Shown here: in pieces, positions 8,890-18,764 of the stretch
Position numbering within the stretch: position 1 is the first letter of the stretch
Layout of the letters: each line of letters opens with the position of its first letter
Assembly: GCA_903905585.1 (NCBI GenBank)
Contig: CAIVHB010000005.1
Location: 1-49,844, forward strand
Direction: 5' to 3'
DNA: 49,844 bases
DNA from: an uncultured Ferrovum sp.
GTDB lineage: Bacteria; Pseudomonadota; Gammaproteobacteria; Burkholderiales; Ferrovaceae
Program-made: the position numbers and the translations under genes
The notes under the pieces: generated by a model
What the model was told of the DNA's origin: nothing
Database searches by the model: none
What the model saw: only the letters and a program-made list of their open reading frames with translations

Positions 8890-11181
8890 TCAGAAGGAGC
8901 TACCCAAGGTAAATTGCAGACGTTCGGTGATGTCTACAGGTTCAGTTTTGACAGGAACAGCGTAGCTAAATTTAAGAGGCCCAACGGGTGAGTACCATGT
9001 CAATGCTGTTCCTGCAGACATGCGCATTGTTGCGAAACTCAGAGACTCTGAAGAGGAATACACGTTACCCGCATCTGCAAAGAAGGATAAGCGAACAGAT
9101 TTATCTGTTTTCACGCCGGGGAAGGGGAACAGCAACTCACCCTGTAAGATCACGAGCTTATTGCCGCCCACTGCTACGTTGGTATTAGGATCGCGTGGTC
9201 CTAGAGTGCTTGTTGCAAAACCCCGTACTGAACCCACACCACCACCGAAGAAATTTTTGAAAAATGGAAGCGTTTGCCCATCTAACCCGTTTGCCAATCC
9301 CAACTGGCCATTCATCGATACGCTCACTCTAGGCAGGTACAAATCGGTCAGTGGAACAAGATACTGACCCTGCACATCAACACGGTAATAGCGCAGATCA
9401 CTACCTGGAACACCCATTTCTAAACTATAGCGCTGCAAGAAACCTTTAGTTGGATATAACAAACTATCTCTACTGTCACGCGAAAAGCTTCCACTCAACT
9501 TAAAAGTTTGCGTCTGCTGTCCAAAGGTATTCACAAAATTGATGTAAGTGGTTGGGCTGGTGTTAAAAACACCGAGCTTGGTGTGTTCATAGCCTGCCCC
9601 CACCCCCACTGCATCCACTTCAGACAAAGGAATTGAAAAGTTAATGTCGGCACCGTAAGTTTCACTTTGGTACGGCGCTACGCCGCTCAGGGAACTGGTG
9701 TCTGTTTTGCGATCATAAACTGAATAGCCGCGACCGATTCCCTCCTCAGTCCAGTAAGGATTGAAGTAACTTACTGAGATGGTTCGGGTGAGAGAGCCAG
9801 TATTCAAAGCAAGCGTCAGAGAATTACCCGTACCAAAAATATTATTTTGGCTCACGCTGGTGCTCAAAATGACTTTTTGTGCAGATGAGTACCCTGCCCC
9901 CAATTGAATGCTTCCTGTGGATTTTTCAGTAAGCGCGAAATTCACATCTACTTGATCTGTGGTACCTGGGACGGGAACAGAATCTACGTTTATTTCAGAG
10001 AAGAAACCCAAACGTTCTAGTCTGGTTTTAGAGCGATTCACCCTATCAATCGAATACCAAGCCCCCTCCAATTGACGAATCTCTCGACGCACCACCTCGT
10101 CTCGTGTTTTGGCATTACCTGTTACGTTGATGCGACGAACATAAACGCGACGACCTGGATCAACAGAAAAATTGAAGCTGGCCGTAGCTTTTTCTTTGTC
10201 TGTCTGGGGTTCAGCATTCACGTTGGCAAACGAGTAACCTTCATTTGCCAAACGATCGCTTATTTTTTTGATTGACTCAGTGACGTTCTCACGAGAAAAA
10301 GGTTCGCCCGGCTGCACAGTAATGAGCTTATGTAACTCTTCCTCAGAAATGGGAAATATGCCAGACATGGTGACATTTGTTACGGTATAAACTTTGCCTT
10401 CAGTAATATTGACTGTGATAAAAATCGCATCACGCTCAGGAGTAATTGATACCTGAGTGGAATCAATATTGAAATCTAAGTACCCTTGATTCTGATAATA
10501 AGAACGCAGTGTTTCCAAATCGCCTGATAGCTTTTGCTTGGAGTACTGATCGTTTTTGGAGTACCACGTAAACCACCCTGGGGTAGTCATCGTCATCATG
10601 CCAACCAAATCGGATTCAGGGAAAGTTTTTGCACCGTTAATGTGAATATCCTGAATGCGCGCCACCTCACCTTCATCAATATCAAATGTCAGTGCAACTC
10701 GGTTGCGTTCCAAATTTTTAACTGAGGTGGTGATTTTGGCTGAGTAACGACCACGACCTTGATATTGGCGTCGTAATTCTTTTTCCGCACGATCCAGAAG
10801 TGATTGATCGTAGATACGTGATTCGGCTATACCAACTTGTTTGAGGCCGTCTTTCAAGGAGTCTTTGCTGATATCTTTTGCACCGACGATATCCATCGTG
10901 AATATGGTAGGACGCTCTTGAACCGAGATAATCAAGACATCTTTATCTATCGAAATTTTTACGTCTGAAAAGAAACCTGTAGCAAATAATGCCTTAATCG
11001 ATTCTGATGCCTTAGCATCGTCGATCACATCCCCAACCTTAAGAGGCAGATAATTAAATACCGTTCCTGCTTCAGTTCGCTGAATACCCTCAATACGAAT
11101 ATCTTTAATGGTGACAGCATCTGCTCCAAAAGCAACTCCGGCTATCAGAGCAATAATTAGTGCGAGGGAGCGCAGGAACAT
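8890..11181 (-). CDS. bamA: Outer-membrane protein assembly factor BamA
   Basis: The central Omp85 protein that folds beta-barrel proteins into the outer membrane. A signal peptide (about residues 1-20) precedes five POTRA domains (about 21-420) and a 16-strand barrel to the C-terminal aromatic residue of GSSF. The lid-loop motif VRGF is present in GGGVGSVRGFATSTLGPR. The 763-aa length is normal. It starts at ATG 11181, 9 bp after rseP, and is followed by its client chaperone gene skp. Confidence 0.98.
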   Translation of the reverse strand: MFLRSLALIIALIAGVAFGADAVTIKDIRIEGIQRTEAGTVFNYLPLKVGDVIDDAKASESIKALFATGFFSDVKISIDKDVLIISVQERPTIFTMDIVGAKDISKDSLKDGLKQVGIAESRIYDQSLLDRAEKELRRQYQGRGRYSAKITTSVKNLERNRVALTFDIDEGEVARIQDIHINGAKTFPESDLVGMMTMTTPGWFTWYSKNDQYSKQKLSGDLETLRSYYQNQGYLDFNIDSTQVSITPERDAIFITVNITEGKVYTVTNVTMSGIFPISEEELHKLITVQPGEPFSRENVTESIKKISDRLANEGYSFANVNAEPQTDKEKATASFNFSVDPGRRVYVRRINVTGNAKTRDEVVRREIRQLEGAWYSIDRVNRSKTRLERLGFFSEINVDSVPVPGTTDQVDVNFALTEKSTGSIQLGAGYSSAQKVILSTSVSQNNIFGTGNSLTLALNTGSLTRTISVSYFNPYWTEEGIGRGYSVYDRKTDTSSLSGVAPYQSETYGADINFSIPLSEVDAVGVGAGYEHTKLGVFNTSPTTYINFVNTFGQQTQTFKLSGSFSRDSRDSLLYPTKGFLQRYSLEMGVPGSDLRYYRVDVQGQYLVPLTDLYLPRVSVSMNGQLGLANGLDGQTLPFFKNFFGGGVGSVRGFATSTLGPRDPNTNVAVGGNKLVILQGELLFPFPGVKTDKSVRLSFFADAGNVYSSSESLSFATMRMSAGTALTWYSPVGPLKFSYAVPVKTEPVDITERLQFTLGSSF

Positions 11182-11190
11182 AAGTGGTGA

Positions 11191-12567
11191 TTAACCAGAA
11201 AAGAAGCGGTTGATATCGTTATAGAAGGCTAGAGCCATCAAGCCAACCAGTAGTGTAAGTCCAACTCGAGTGCCCATCTCCATGATTCGATCAGAAATTG
11301 GGCGCCCTGCTATGAACTCGAAACTATAATACAAAAGGTGTCCTCCATCTAGCACAGGCACGGGCAAAAGATTGAGAACGCCAAGACTGACACTCATTAA
11401 TCCCAGAAAAGCCAAGAAAGGGATGACCCCCAATCTCGCCGAATCCCCTGCCGCAGCCGCGATTTGAAGTGGGCCGCCAATTCCTTTTGCAGAAACAGAC
11501 CCTACAAGCATACGCCCCATCATTTCTAGCGTCAGCAGACTCAAGTGATAGGTTTTTTGCACTCCCTCAACAAATGCCTGACCAAAAGGCCTTTGTATTG
11601 TCACCGTTAACTTGCTTTTCAAAGCAGGGTCAATCGCCACCCCAGCTCCAATCCGCCCCAACTGCGCACCCTGATTCAGCTCAATATCAGGGGTCAAATT
11701 CAGTGAAATACTTTTTCCATCTCGCATCAAGGTAATCGCAATCTCTTTGCCAGGATGATTACGCACTATCTTCACCCAATCTGCCCACCCGCTCACCGAT
11801 TTTCCATCGGCTACCAGTATTTCATCCCCGATCTTTAAGCCTTGTTTTTTAGCAGCACCATCGGGGAGCAAAACACCTAAGCGAGCCGGTATGTTAGGGT
11901 CCCATGGGGTTAAACCCATCGCTTGAACGGGGTCTTGATTATCTTTTGGTAAAACATCTAATGAAGGGAGGTGAACCTGATAACGGGTCCCATTATCTCC
12001 CTCTACAGCAAGCTCAGTAGATTGACTCCTTAAAGCATTTGCTGTGACCTTAAAACGAAAATCTTGCCAATTGGTCACCTCATTGCCGTCCACCGCTACA
12101 ACCAGTTGCCCTTCTTTCAAACCCGCTTGCTCAGCAATCGTGCCTGACTGCGGCATATTCAGATAGGGCCTGATTTCAGTCACCCCCAGCATCGCAACCG
12201 AACAAAAAAGCCCAATTGCAAGAATGAAGTTAGCAATGGGGCCCGCTGCCACAATTGCAGCTCTGCGCCAAAGCGTTTGTGTATTGAACGCACGTTGCAA
12301 ATCCTCTGGCGCTACAGGCCCCTCTCGCTCATCCACCATTTTCACATACCCACCAAGAGGAATTGCACAGAGGGTCCACTCGGTTTGATCCTTTCCAAGT
12401 TTTCTCATCCATAGCACTGGGCCGAACCCAATAGAAAATCTCAGCACCTTAACACCGCATAGGCGCGCAATACTGTAATGACCAAATTCATGAAAGCTCA
12501 CCAGTAGTCCCAAAGCAAGCACAAATGCAACGAAGGTATAAGCAGAGGATGAAGCGAAATTCAACAT
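11191..12567 (-). CDS. rseP: Inner-membrane site-2 metalloprotease RseP
   Basis: Cleaves membrane-spanning anti-sigma factors and remnant signal peptides inside the membrane. The zinc motif HEFGH is in the first transmembrane helix (about residue 26). Two PDZ domains occupy about 125-290. The second catalytic motif NLLPVPVLDGGH is near the C-terminus, followed by the last helices. The 458-aa length is usual. It lies 4 bp downstream of dxr and 9 bp upstream of bamA. Confidence 0.97.
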   Translation of the reverse strand: MLNFASSSAYTFVAFVLALGLLVSFHEFGHYSIARLCGVKVLRFSIGFGPVLWMRKLGKDQTEWTLCAIPLGGYVKMVDEREGPVAPEDLQRAFNTQTLWRRAAIVAAGPIANFILAIGLFCSVAMLGVTEIRPYLNMPQSGTIAEQAGLKEGQLVVAVDGNEVTNWQDFRFKVTANALRSQSTELAVEGDNGTRYQVHLPSLDVLPKDNQDPVQAMGLTPWDPNIPARLGVLLPDGAAKKQGLKIGDEILVADGKSVSGWADWVKIVRNHPGKEIAITLMRDGKSISLNLTPDIELNQGAQLGRIGAGVAIDPALKSKLTVTIQRPFGQAFVEGVQKTYHLSLLTLEMMGRMLVGSVSAKGIGGPLQIAAAAGDSARLGVIPFLAFLGLMSVSLGVLNLLPVPVLDGGHLLYYSFEFIAGRPISDRIMEMGTRVGLTLLVGLMALAFYNDINRFFSG

Positions 12568-12571
12568 AGTA

Positions 12572-13777
12572 TTAATGTGCCCTGGCCCTTAGCCAAGCCT
12601 CCGTCCATTCCCGCGCACAAGTGTCCGCTTCAAACACCGCTTCTAGTGAATCAGCCGGGTTGGCCTGGATGGCTTCCAAACAGGATTCCACCAAACCAGC
12701 AATCTCCGTAAATAGAATTCGCTCTTGCAGAAAGGCTTCTACCGCAAGTTCATTGGCAGCATTTAAAATCGCAGGGGCCGTTCCGCCTTGTTGCATTGCA
12801 GAATAAGCGAGACGGATACAAGGAAAGCGGCGCTCATCGGGAGCTTCAAACTCAAGCCTTCCAGCCTTAATCAAATCGAGTCTTTCTACGCCAGATTGAA
12901 TCCTTTTAGGCCAAGCTAATGCATGTGCAATGGGGGTACGCATATCTGCATTACCTAACTGAGCAAGCACAGACCCATCCACATATTCCACCAAGGAATG
13001 TATGACACTCTGAGGGTGGATCACGATCTCTACTTGCTCAGGTTGTGCATAGAACAACCAGCAAGCCTCAATCATTTCTAAACCCTTATTCATCATAGTT
13101 GCTGAATCTACGGAAATTTTTCGCCCCATGACCCAGTTGGGATGTTTGCAGGCCTCGTCTGGGGTCACTAAATTAAGGGTGGCCGGATCGCGATCTCGAA
13201 AAGGGCCACCCGAAGCGGTTAATAAAATGCGCGCAACTCCGCTGGCCTCAAGACCTGCTGAAAAATCCTCAGGGAGGCTTTGAAAAATTGCATTGTGCTC
13301 ACTATCTACCGGCAACAATTTGGCTCCACTATCTTTCACTGCATCCATAAACAGTGGCCCAGACATCACCAGGGCTTCTTTGTTAGCCAGCAACACCCTC
13401 TTGCCGGCCTGCGCAGCAGCTAAAGTAGGGGGTAGACCTGCTGCCCCTACAATTGCGGCCATCACGATACAAACATCTGGGTGACAAGCCATTTCCACAA
13501 GTGCAGTGCGACCGCACAGTACGACTGTACTTAGGCCTTCTGAACGTAGAGATTGTCTAAGCATCTCTGCAGCATCACGATCGACTAACACAGCAAATTC
13601 TGGAGAATATTGGCGACATTGTTCTAGCAGAGTCTCATGATCTCTCCGGGCGCATAAGGCAATCACCTTAAATTTTTCCGGATGCAACTGAATGACATCC
13701 AGCGTACTGCGCCCAATGGATCCTGTTGAGCCTAAAAGGGTAATGCCCTGTGGGGTGAAAGCATGATCAAAAGACAT
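12572..13777 (-). CDS. dxr: 1-deoxy-D-xylulose 5-phosphate reductoisomerase
   Basis: Makes 2-C-methyl-D-erythritol 4-phosphate, the committed step of the non-mevalonate isoprenoid pathway. Visible are the NADPH loop [25 protein letters not shown], the metal-binding DSEHNAIFQ and the flexible-loop region [11 protein letters not shown]. The frame opens at a TTG (13792), but that codon overlaps the GGAG ribosome site (13787-13790) for ATG 13777, so I use the ATG (401 aa). This start overlaps the end of cdsA by 11 bp. It lies next to uppS, which uses the pathway's products. Confidence 0.97.
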   Translation of the reverse strand: MSFDHAFTPQGITLLGSTGSIGRSTLDVIQLHPEKFKVIALCARRDHETLLEQCRQYSPEFAVLVDRDAAEMLRQSLRSEGLSTVVLCGRTALVEMACHPDVCIVMAAIVGAAGLPPTLAAAQAGKRVLLANKEALVMSGPLFMDAVKDSGAKLLPVDSEHNAIFQSLPEDFSAGLEASGVARILLTASGGPFRDRDPATLNLVTPDEACKHPNWVMGRKISVDSATMMNKGLEMIEACWLFYAQPEQVEIVIHPQSVIHSLVEYVDGSVLAQLGNADMRTPIAHALAWPKRIQSGVERLDLIKAGRLEFEAPDERRFPCIRLAYSAMQQGGTAPAILNAANELAVEAFLQERILFTEIAGLVESCLEAIQANPADSLEAVFEADTCAREWTEAWLRARAH

Positions 13778-14609
13778 TGTATTTTTCTCCAACCGCAGCC
13801 CACACCATTAATCCTGCGGCGACAGGCAAAGCCGCTGTCAAAGCATCGATTCGATCTAAGACTCCGCCATGCCCTGGCAAAACCCAACCACTGTCTTTAA
13901 CACCTGCACAGCGCTTTAACCAAGATTCAAATAAATCGCCTTCTACCCCTAATAGTGCAAGCAGCATCAAGGCGGGGAACCAATACCAACCCGCCACATG
14001 AATGACCAAAGCCAATTGTGTATCGAAAATCGAAACTTCACGCAATACAAATCCGAAACATACGACACCAATTATTGCGCCTAAAACACCTTCCCAGGTT
14101 TTTCCTGGACTGATTGAAGGCGCTAGAAGTCTTCGACCAATTGCCTTCCCAACAAAGTACGCGCTCACATCTGATATCCATATTACCGCCATACTTACAA
14201 TCAGCACTGCCACACCTTGTGTTTTCAGTTCATTCACCGCAAGCATTGTTGGCACAATCACTAACCAACCCGTTAGAGCGTGCAAAATATTCGATTGAAA
14301 TATCCACTGACGCACCAACCAAATAGGGACCAATACCATCCAAAATATAGCGGAAATAATGAATATCGGAACCAAGGTAACAGAATGAATTTCTGGTAAT
14401 AAAATGATTAAGGCGGCGATCATTCCTGATACCACTGCATAGCTGACTTTTATTTTCCAGCTAGACCAATGCAATGCAGCCCATTCTTCAGAAGCCATGA
14501 CCCCGGTGACCAGAACGAACATCGGCCAGACCCAAAGCTCAGAACTGTATAGGAGTGCGACCAGGAGAAGCGCTAGTGCGCAGGTAGTCAGAACGCGCTG
14601 TTTTAACAA
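13767..14609 (-). CDS. cdsA: Phosphatidate cytidylyltransferase
   Basis: Makes CDP-diacylglycerol from phosphatidate and CTP in the inner membrane for all phospholipids. The protein has about seven or eight hydrophobic helices. The C-terminal family signature is present: [20 protein letters not shown] followed by GVLDR. An [12 protein letters not shown] motif precedes it. The start is a TTG at 14609 with GGAG about 11 nt upstream. Its length of 280 aa is typical, and it sits between uppS and dxr. Confidence 0.96.
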   Translation of the reverse strand: MLKQRVLTTCALALLLVALLYSSELWVWPMFVLVTGVMASEEWAALHWSSWKIKVSYAVVSGMIAALIILLPEIHSVTLVPIFIISAIFWMVLVPIWLVRQWIFQSNILHALTGWLVIVPTMLAVNELKTQGVAVLIVSMAVIWISDVSAYFVGKAIGRRLLAPSISPGKTWEGVLGAIIGVVCFGFVLREVSIFDTQLALVIHVAGWYWFPALMLLALLGVEGDLFESWLKRCAGVKDSGWVLPGHGGVLDRIDALTAALPVAAGLMVWAAVGEKYNVF

Positions 14610-14632
14610 GATACCCGCGCTCCTAATGTTGT

Positions 14633-15418
14633 TTAAAGACCCACAGCCTCGCGAGCATCTTTTGCAAACGCTAGCAATTGATCGCTCGTTCTTCCGAAAC
14701 GTCGCTCACGGCTTTGATAGGAAGCAATAGCCTTATCCAGCTCATCACCATCAAAGGCCGGCCAAAGCGTATCAGTGAAGTAGTATTCCGTGTACGCAAG
14801 CTGCCATAACAGAAAATTACTGACTCTTTGCTCCCCCCCTGTTCGGATAAATAGGTCTGGCTCAGGGGCATCCGCCATGCAGAGATAAGGACGAAGATCT
14901 TCTTCTTGAACTTCTGTAAGACATTCAGGGCGGTCTAATGCAAGTTTGCGCATCGCCTGCAAAATATCCCACCTACCACCATAATTGGCAGCGATAGTAA
15001 GCGTGATTTCCGTATTATTTTGTGTCAACTTTTCGCTTTCATGAATCATTTTGACCATGCTATCGTCAAAACGTGAAAGATCACCAATCACACGAAAGCG
15101 AATACCAGCGGCATGCATCCTTGAAACTTCTCTCTCTAGCATGACCTTAAAGAGCTTCATTAAAAGCATGACCTCAGAGGGAGGGCGACGCCAGTTTTCG
15201 CTGCTGAATGCGAATAGGGTCAGGTGTTTAACGCCTCTTTCTTTGCATGCAATGAGAATTTTTCTCACCACCTCTGCGCCACGTCGATGGCCTTCTACTC
15301 GAGGTAGGTAACGATTTTGTGCCCAACGTCCATTCCCATCCATGATGATGGCAATATGCGAGGGAATGACAGCGGTGATAGGAATATCCAGGGTAGAGCT
15401 TTTAGGGTGAAGGGTCAT
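14633..15418 (-). CDS. uppS: Undecaprenyl diphosphate synthase
   Basis: A cis-prenyltransferase that makes the C55 lipid carrier for peptidoglycan and surface polysaccharides. Marks are HIAIIMDGNGRWA with the catalytic Asp, the GHRRGAEVVRK block, LFAFSSENWRRP and the C-terminal DLFIRTGGEQRVSNFLLWQ segment. A longer frame opens with a TTG at 15439. ATG 15418 gives a 261-aa protein of normal length. A run of seven C residues near the middle of the gene is ordinary coding sequence. Confidence 0.96.
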   Translation of the reverse strand: MTLHPKSSTLDIPITAVIPSHIAIIMDGNGRWAQNRYLPRVEGHRRGAEVVRKILIACKERGVKHLTLFAFSSENWRRPPSEVMLLMKLFKVMLEREVSRMHAAGIRFRVIGDLSRFDDSMVKMIHESEKLTQNNTEITLTIAANYGGRWDILQAMRKLALDRPECLTEVQEEDLRPYLCMADAPEPDLFIRTGGEQRVSNFLLWQLAYTEYYFTDTLWPAFDGDELDKAIASYQSRERRFGRTSDQLLAFAKDAREAVGL

Positions 15419-15471
15419 CACTCGGCTCTTGGAAAGCAAAGATCATTCATTTTAGAGTGTTGTAAAAGCAC

Positions 15472-16029
15472 TTAAACTGCCATCACTTCAGCTTCTTTGG
15501 CTGCCATCATCTTATCGATTTCAGCCACACTCTTATCTGTCATTTTTTGAATATCTTCGCTGGCTTTACGCTCATCATCTTCAGAAACATCTTTAGCTTT
15601 AAGCAGGTCTTTAAGTTGCGTAATGGCATCACGACGCACATTACGAATCGCGACTCGGCCGTTTTCACATTCTGAACGCACTAGTTTGGTCAGATCCTTG
15701 CGGCGCTCTTCAGTCAGAGCAGGCATTGGGATCCGCACAATTTCTCCAAAACTAGAGGGATTAAGTCCCAGATCAGAATCTCGAATTGCTTTCTCGATTG
15801 CGCTCAACATTTTTTTCTCATAGGGCTGAACACCGATGGTTCGAGCATCAACAAGGGTAACGTTAGCGACTTGCGTGATTGGGGTTGGACTACCGTAATA
15901 GTCAACCGTCACATGATCAATGATGCCAGTATGGGCTCGGCCAGTTCGAATCTTTCCAAGATCATTCTTTAAATTCTCAAGGGACTTTTGCATTTTCTGG
16001 TCAGTCTGTTTTTTTATATCTGCAATCAT
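15472..16029 (-). CDS. frr: Ribosome recycling factor
   Basis: Splits post-termination ribosomes together with EF-G. The 185-aa protein has the family's three-helix-bundle sequence: [42 protein letters not shown] in the small domain, and the C-terminal [14 protein letters not shown] helix. A GGGGGA ribosome site precedes the ATG at 16029. It follows pyrH by 20 bp in the rpsB-tsf-pyrH-frr order found across bacteria. Confidence 0.98.
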   Translation of the reverse strand: MIADIKKQTDQKMQKSLENLKNDLGKIRTGRAHTGIIDHVTVDYYGSPTPITQVANVTLVDARTIGVQPYEKKMLSAIEKAIRDSDLGLNPSSFGEIVRIPMPALTEERRKDLTKLVRSECENGRVAIRNVRRDAITQLKDLLKAKDVSEDDERKASEDIQKMTDKSVAEIDKMMAAKEAEVMAV

Positions 16030-16049
16030 ATTTTATTCCCCCAATTCTT

Positions 16050-16763
16050 TTAGACCGTGACGAGCGTTCCCTCTTGCTCACCACATACCATGCGCATCAA
16101 TGCACCTGCTTTGAAAATACTGAAAACACCAACAGGTAAATTCTGATCGCGGCACAAAGTCAACGCCGTTGCATCCATTACCTTCAAATTATTGACTATC
16201 GCCTCATCAAAACTTAAGCGCTCATAACGTTGAGCACTCGGGTCTTTAACCGGGTCTGCGGTATAAACACCGTCAACTTTGGTGGCCTTTAAGACAATAT
16301 CTACCCCCATTTCCATACCTCGCAATGCTGCAGCGGTATCGGTGGTAAAAAATGGATTGCCTGTACCCGCCGCAAAAATCACAATACGCCCTTCTTCGAG
16401 GTAACGCATGGCTTTACCACGAATATAGGGCTCTGCAACCTGTTCAATATTAAGAGCTGACTGAACCCGTGCTTTAAGACCGCTTCGACGCATTGCATCC
16501 TGCAAAGCCAGGGCGTTCATAACGGTAGCCAGCATACCCATATAATCAGCGGTAGCCCTGTCCATGCCAGCAGCACCTGGCGCAACCCCCCGGAAGATAT
16601 TCCCTCCGCCAATGACTACGCAGACCTGTACACCTAACTTAGAGACTTCTCCAATCTCATCCACGATGCGTTGAATGGTCTCACGGTTGATGCCATAACT
16701 ATCATCTCCCATCAGGGCTTCCCCTGAGAGCTTTACCAAGACACGATGATAGGCAGGGGTCAT
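16050..16763 (-). CDS. pyrH: Uridylate kinase
   Basis: Phosphorylates UMP to UDP and is a hexamer of the amino-acid-kinase fold. The N-terminal [12 protein letters not shown] and [11 protein letters not shown] loops bind phosphates. [20 protein letters not shown] and [16 protein letters not shown] are family signatures. Its length of 237 aa is normal. It starts at ATG 16763, 10 bp after tsf. Confidence 0.98.
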   Translation of the reverse strand: MTPAYHRVLVKLSGEALMGDDSYGINRETIQRIVDEIGEVSKLGVQVCVVIGGGNIFRGVAPGAAGMDRATADYMGMLATVMNALALQDAMRRSGLKARVQSALNIEQVAEPYIRGKAMRYLEEGRIVIFAAGTGNPFFTTDTAAALRGMEMGVDIVLKATKVDGVYTADPVKDPSAQRYERLSFDEAIVNNLKVMDATALTLCRDQNLPVGVFSIFKAGALMRMVCGEQEGTLVTV

Positions 16764-16773
16764 GGTTACCCCG

Positions 16774-17667
16774 TTAGGCTGATTGAGCTAGGCTGGCTGC
16801 AGTTGCAGCAACTTCTGCAGCAAAATCTTCTGTCTTTTTCTCAATCCCTTCGCCCACAATAAACATATGAAAGGCATTCACAGTAGCGCCTTTGGTTTTG
16901 AGCAGTTTTTCGACTTTTTGCTCGGGATCTTTTACAAAATCCTGTCCCAAAAGGGTGACCTCAGCCAAATACTTCGCAATACGCCCATCTACCATTTTGG
17001 AAACAATGTCAGCGGGTTTACCCGATTCAGCCGCTTGAGCCGTGTAAATATCACGCTCACGTTGTAACAATTCAGCGTCAACTTGCTCGCTGGATACACA
17101 AATTGGTTTGCTTGCTGCAATGTGCATAGCCAAATCTTTACCTAGGGCTTCGTCGCCACCTGTCAGATCAACCAACACTCCGATACGTGATCCATGCAAA
17201 TAGGTAGAAAGATGACCAGCGGTATTCGCAAAGGCCACACGACGCAATGTCATGTTCTCACCCACTTTCATCACCAATGCCTTGCGCGTATCTTCTATTG
17301 AGGCACCAGAGGGCAAAGTCATAGCGGAGATTGCGGCGAGGTCAGTTTGACCTGTTGTGGCGACTAAGTGAGCGATATCACGAACAAAGGCAACAAAATC
17401 ATCATTCTTACCCACAAAATCGGTTTCGCAATTCACTTCAACTAGGGCGCCTTTTTTGCCATCGTCACTGACGTGAACAGCTACAACTCCCTCAGCAGCA
17501 ATACGACCTGCCGCTTTGCTTGCTTTGGCACCACTGCGAATACGCAATAGATCTTCAGCCGCTTTCAAATCACCCTCTGCCTCAGAAAGAGCTTTTTTGC
17601 ACTCCATCATGCCTAAACCGGTGAGTTCTCGCAGTTCTTTAACCATTCCTGCGGTAATTTCCGCCAT
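16774..17667 (-). CDS. tsf: Translation elongation factor Ts
   Basis: The nucleotide exchange factor for EF-Tu. It has the N-terminal UBA-like domain ([19 protein letters not shown]), the core segment [16 protein letters not shown] with the TDFV motif that contacts EF-Tu, and the coiled-coil and C-terminal modules. The length is 297 aa. AGGAG 7 nt upstream supports ATG 17667. A 9-bp hairpin separates it from rpsB. Confidence 0.98.
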   Translation of the reverse strand: MAEITAGMVKELRELTGLGMMECKKALSEAEGDLKAAEDLLRIRSGAKASKAAGRIAAEGVVAVHVSDDGKKGALVEVNCETDFVGKNDDFVAFVRDIAHLVATTGQTDLAAISAMTLPSGASIEDTRKALVMKVGENMTLRRVAFANTAGHLSTYLHGSRIGVLVDLTGGDEALGKDLAMHIAASKPICVSSEQVDAELLQRERDIYTAQAAESGKPADIVSKMVDGRIAKYLAEVTLLGQDFVKDPEQKVEKLLKTKGATVNAFHMFIVGEGIEKKTEDFAAEVAATAASLAQSA

Positions 17668-17683
17668 GTCTTGCTCCTGTTAA

Positions 17684-17704
17684 ACAGGGGCCCTAGGCCC
17701 CTGT
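17684..17704 (-). terminator. Hairpin in the rpsB-tsf gap (attenuator or partial terminator)
   Basis: ACAGGGGCC and GGCCCCTGT form a perfect 9-bp GC-rich stem with a 3-nt loop, followed on the transcribed strand by TTTAA. It lies between the rpsB stop and the tsf ribosome site. The short U-run suggests partial rather than full termination, which would let S2 and EF-Ts levels differ. A terminator-like element in the same place is known in Escherichia coli. Confidence 0.7.
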
Positions 17705-17734
17705 GATGATATTTATGTGAGTTAGATTCAATGC

Positions 17735-18487
17735 TTATTCGGTTTCAGCGACTGCACTTGCATCGTCAACTTCAACGAACTCATCCGCTGCAACAATTTC
17801 TGAAAGTACTTGCGATCGTCCTTCTAAAATTGCATCCGCAACACCACGGGCATACAAACGAATCGCGCGCGTTGAGTCATCGTTGCCAGGAATCACGTAA
17901 TCCACGCCTTCAATCGAGTTATTGGTATCAACCACACCAATGACGGGGATTCCCAATTTGCGGGCTTCTACAACCGCATTCTTTTGATACCCGACATCGA
18001 TGACAAACATCGCATCAGGGATACCGTTCATGTCTTTAATACCACCCAAGCTTCGTTCTAGCTTATCCATTTCACGTTGCAGAACAAGCGTCTCTTTTTT
18101 GGATAGCTTTTCGATAGATCCATCTGCAAACATCGCTTGCAAGTCATTCAGGCGCTTAATGGATTGTTTGACTGTTTTGAAGTTGGTTAACATTCCACCT
18201 AACCAACGATGATCTACAAAAGGAGAACCTGAGCGCGCAGCTTCTTCACGCACAATTTCACGGGCTTGACGCTTGGTTCCTACAAACAATACATTGCCCT
18301 TATTGGCAGCGAGTTGTTTAACGAATTTAATAGCCTCGTTATAGAGGGGAAGCGTTTTTTCAAGATTTATGATGTGAATGTTATTGCGATGCCCAAAGAT
18401 GAAAGGGGCCATCTTGGGGTTCCAATAACGAGTTTGGTGCCCAAAGTGAACACCTGCTTCTAACATTTGACGCATTGTGACTGACAT
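17735..18487 (-). CDS. rpsB: 30S ribosomal protein S2
   Basis: A 250-aa S2 protein of the small subunit head-body junction. It begins [25 protein letters not shown] and includes [26 protein letters not shown] and [18 protein letters not shown], all diagnostic. The frame extends 10 codons upstream to 18517, but that extension contains the GGAG ribosome site, so ATG 18487 is the start. The C-terminal tail is acidic. It is the first gene of the long minus-strand operon. Confidence 0.98.
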   Translation of the reverse strand: MSVTMRQMLEAGVHFGHQTRYWNPKMAPFIFGHRNNIHIINLEKTLPLYNEAIKFVKQLAANKGNVLFVGTKRQAREIVREEAARSGSPFVDHRWLGGMLTNFKTVKQSIKRLNDLQAMFADGSIEKLSKKETLVLQREMDKLERSLGGIKDMNGIPDAMFVIDVGYQKNAVVEARKLGIPVIGVVDTNNSIEGVDYVIPGNDDSTRAIRLYARGVADAILEGRSQVLSEIVAADEFVEVDDASAVAETE

Positions 18488-18519
18488 ATTTTCTTTCTCC
18501 GTTGGGGGGTTAAGCATCC

Positions 18520-18597
18520 CATTTCCCCGGCCACACCGACGAGAATCTAATCTCTATTCGGGCACCCTCCCATTACGTGAGCTGCGATGGGGAAATG
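18520..18597 (-). ncRNA. Structured 5' leader of rpsB (probable S2 autoregulatory element)
   Basis: The roughly 190-nt leader of rpsB contains a long-range closing helix of 9 perfect base pairs (CATTTCCCC 18520-18528 with GGGGAAATG 18589-18597). It encloses about 60 nt with internal pairing potential and ends about 33 nt before the start codon. In other proteobacteria S2 represses its own operon through a leader structure (t44-type). That this is the equivalent is inferred from position. I cannot confirm the consensus. Confidence 0.5.
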
Positions 18598-18685
18598 CGT
18601 TGAGTTTGCAGTGCTAAGCTTGTCTCGACACTACATCTGATGAGCAATATAACTTCTGAAAGCAATGCCGCTCAAACAACCATAG

Positions 18686-18715
18686 ATCATAGCATGAAGG
18701 CACCGATGATCTCAA
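18686..18715 (-). promoter_or_regulatory. Sigma-70 promoter of rpsB
   Basis: On the minus strand TTGAGA (18710-18715) and TATGAT (18686-18691) are separated by 18 bp, each one base from consensus. Transcription would start near 18679, about 190 nt before the rpsB ATG. This places the structured element inside the leader and outside the stop codon of the upstream electron-transfer gene. Confidence 0.7.
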
Positions 18716-18764
18716 TACCATCAGGCGAACCTCAGGGAGCACTTCAATTGATGCAGAAGGATAC

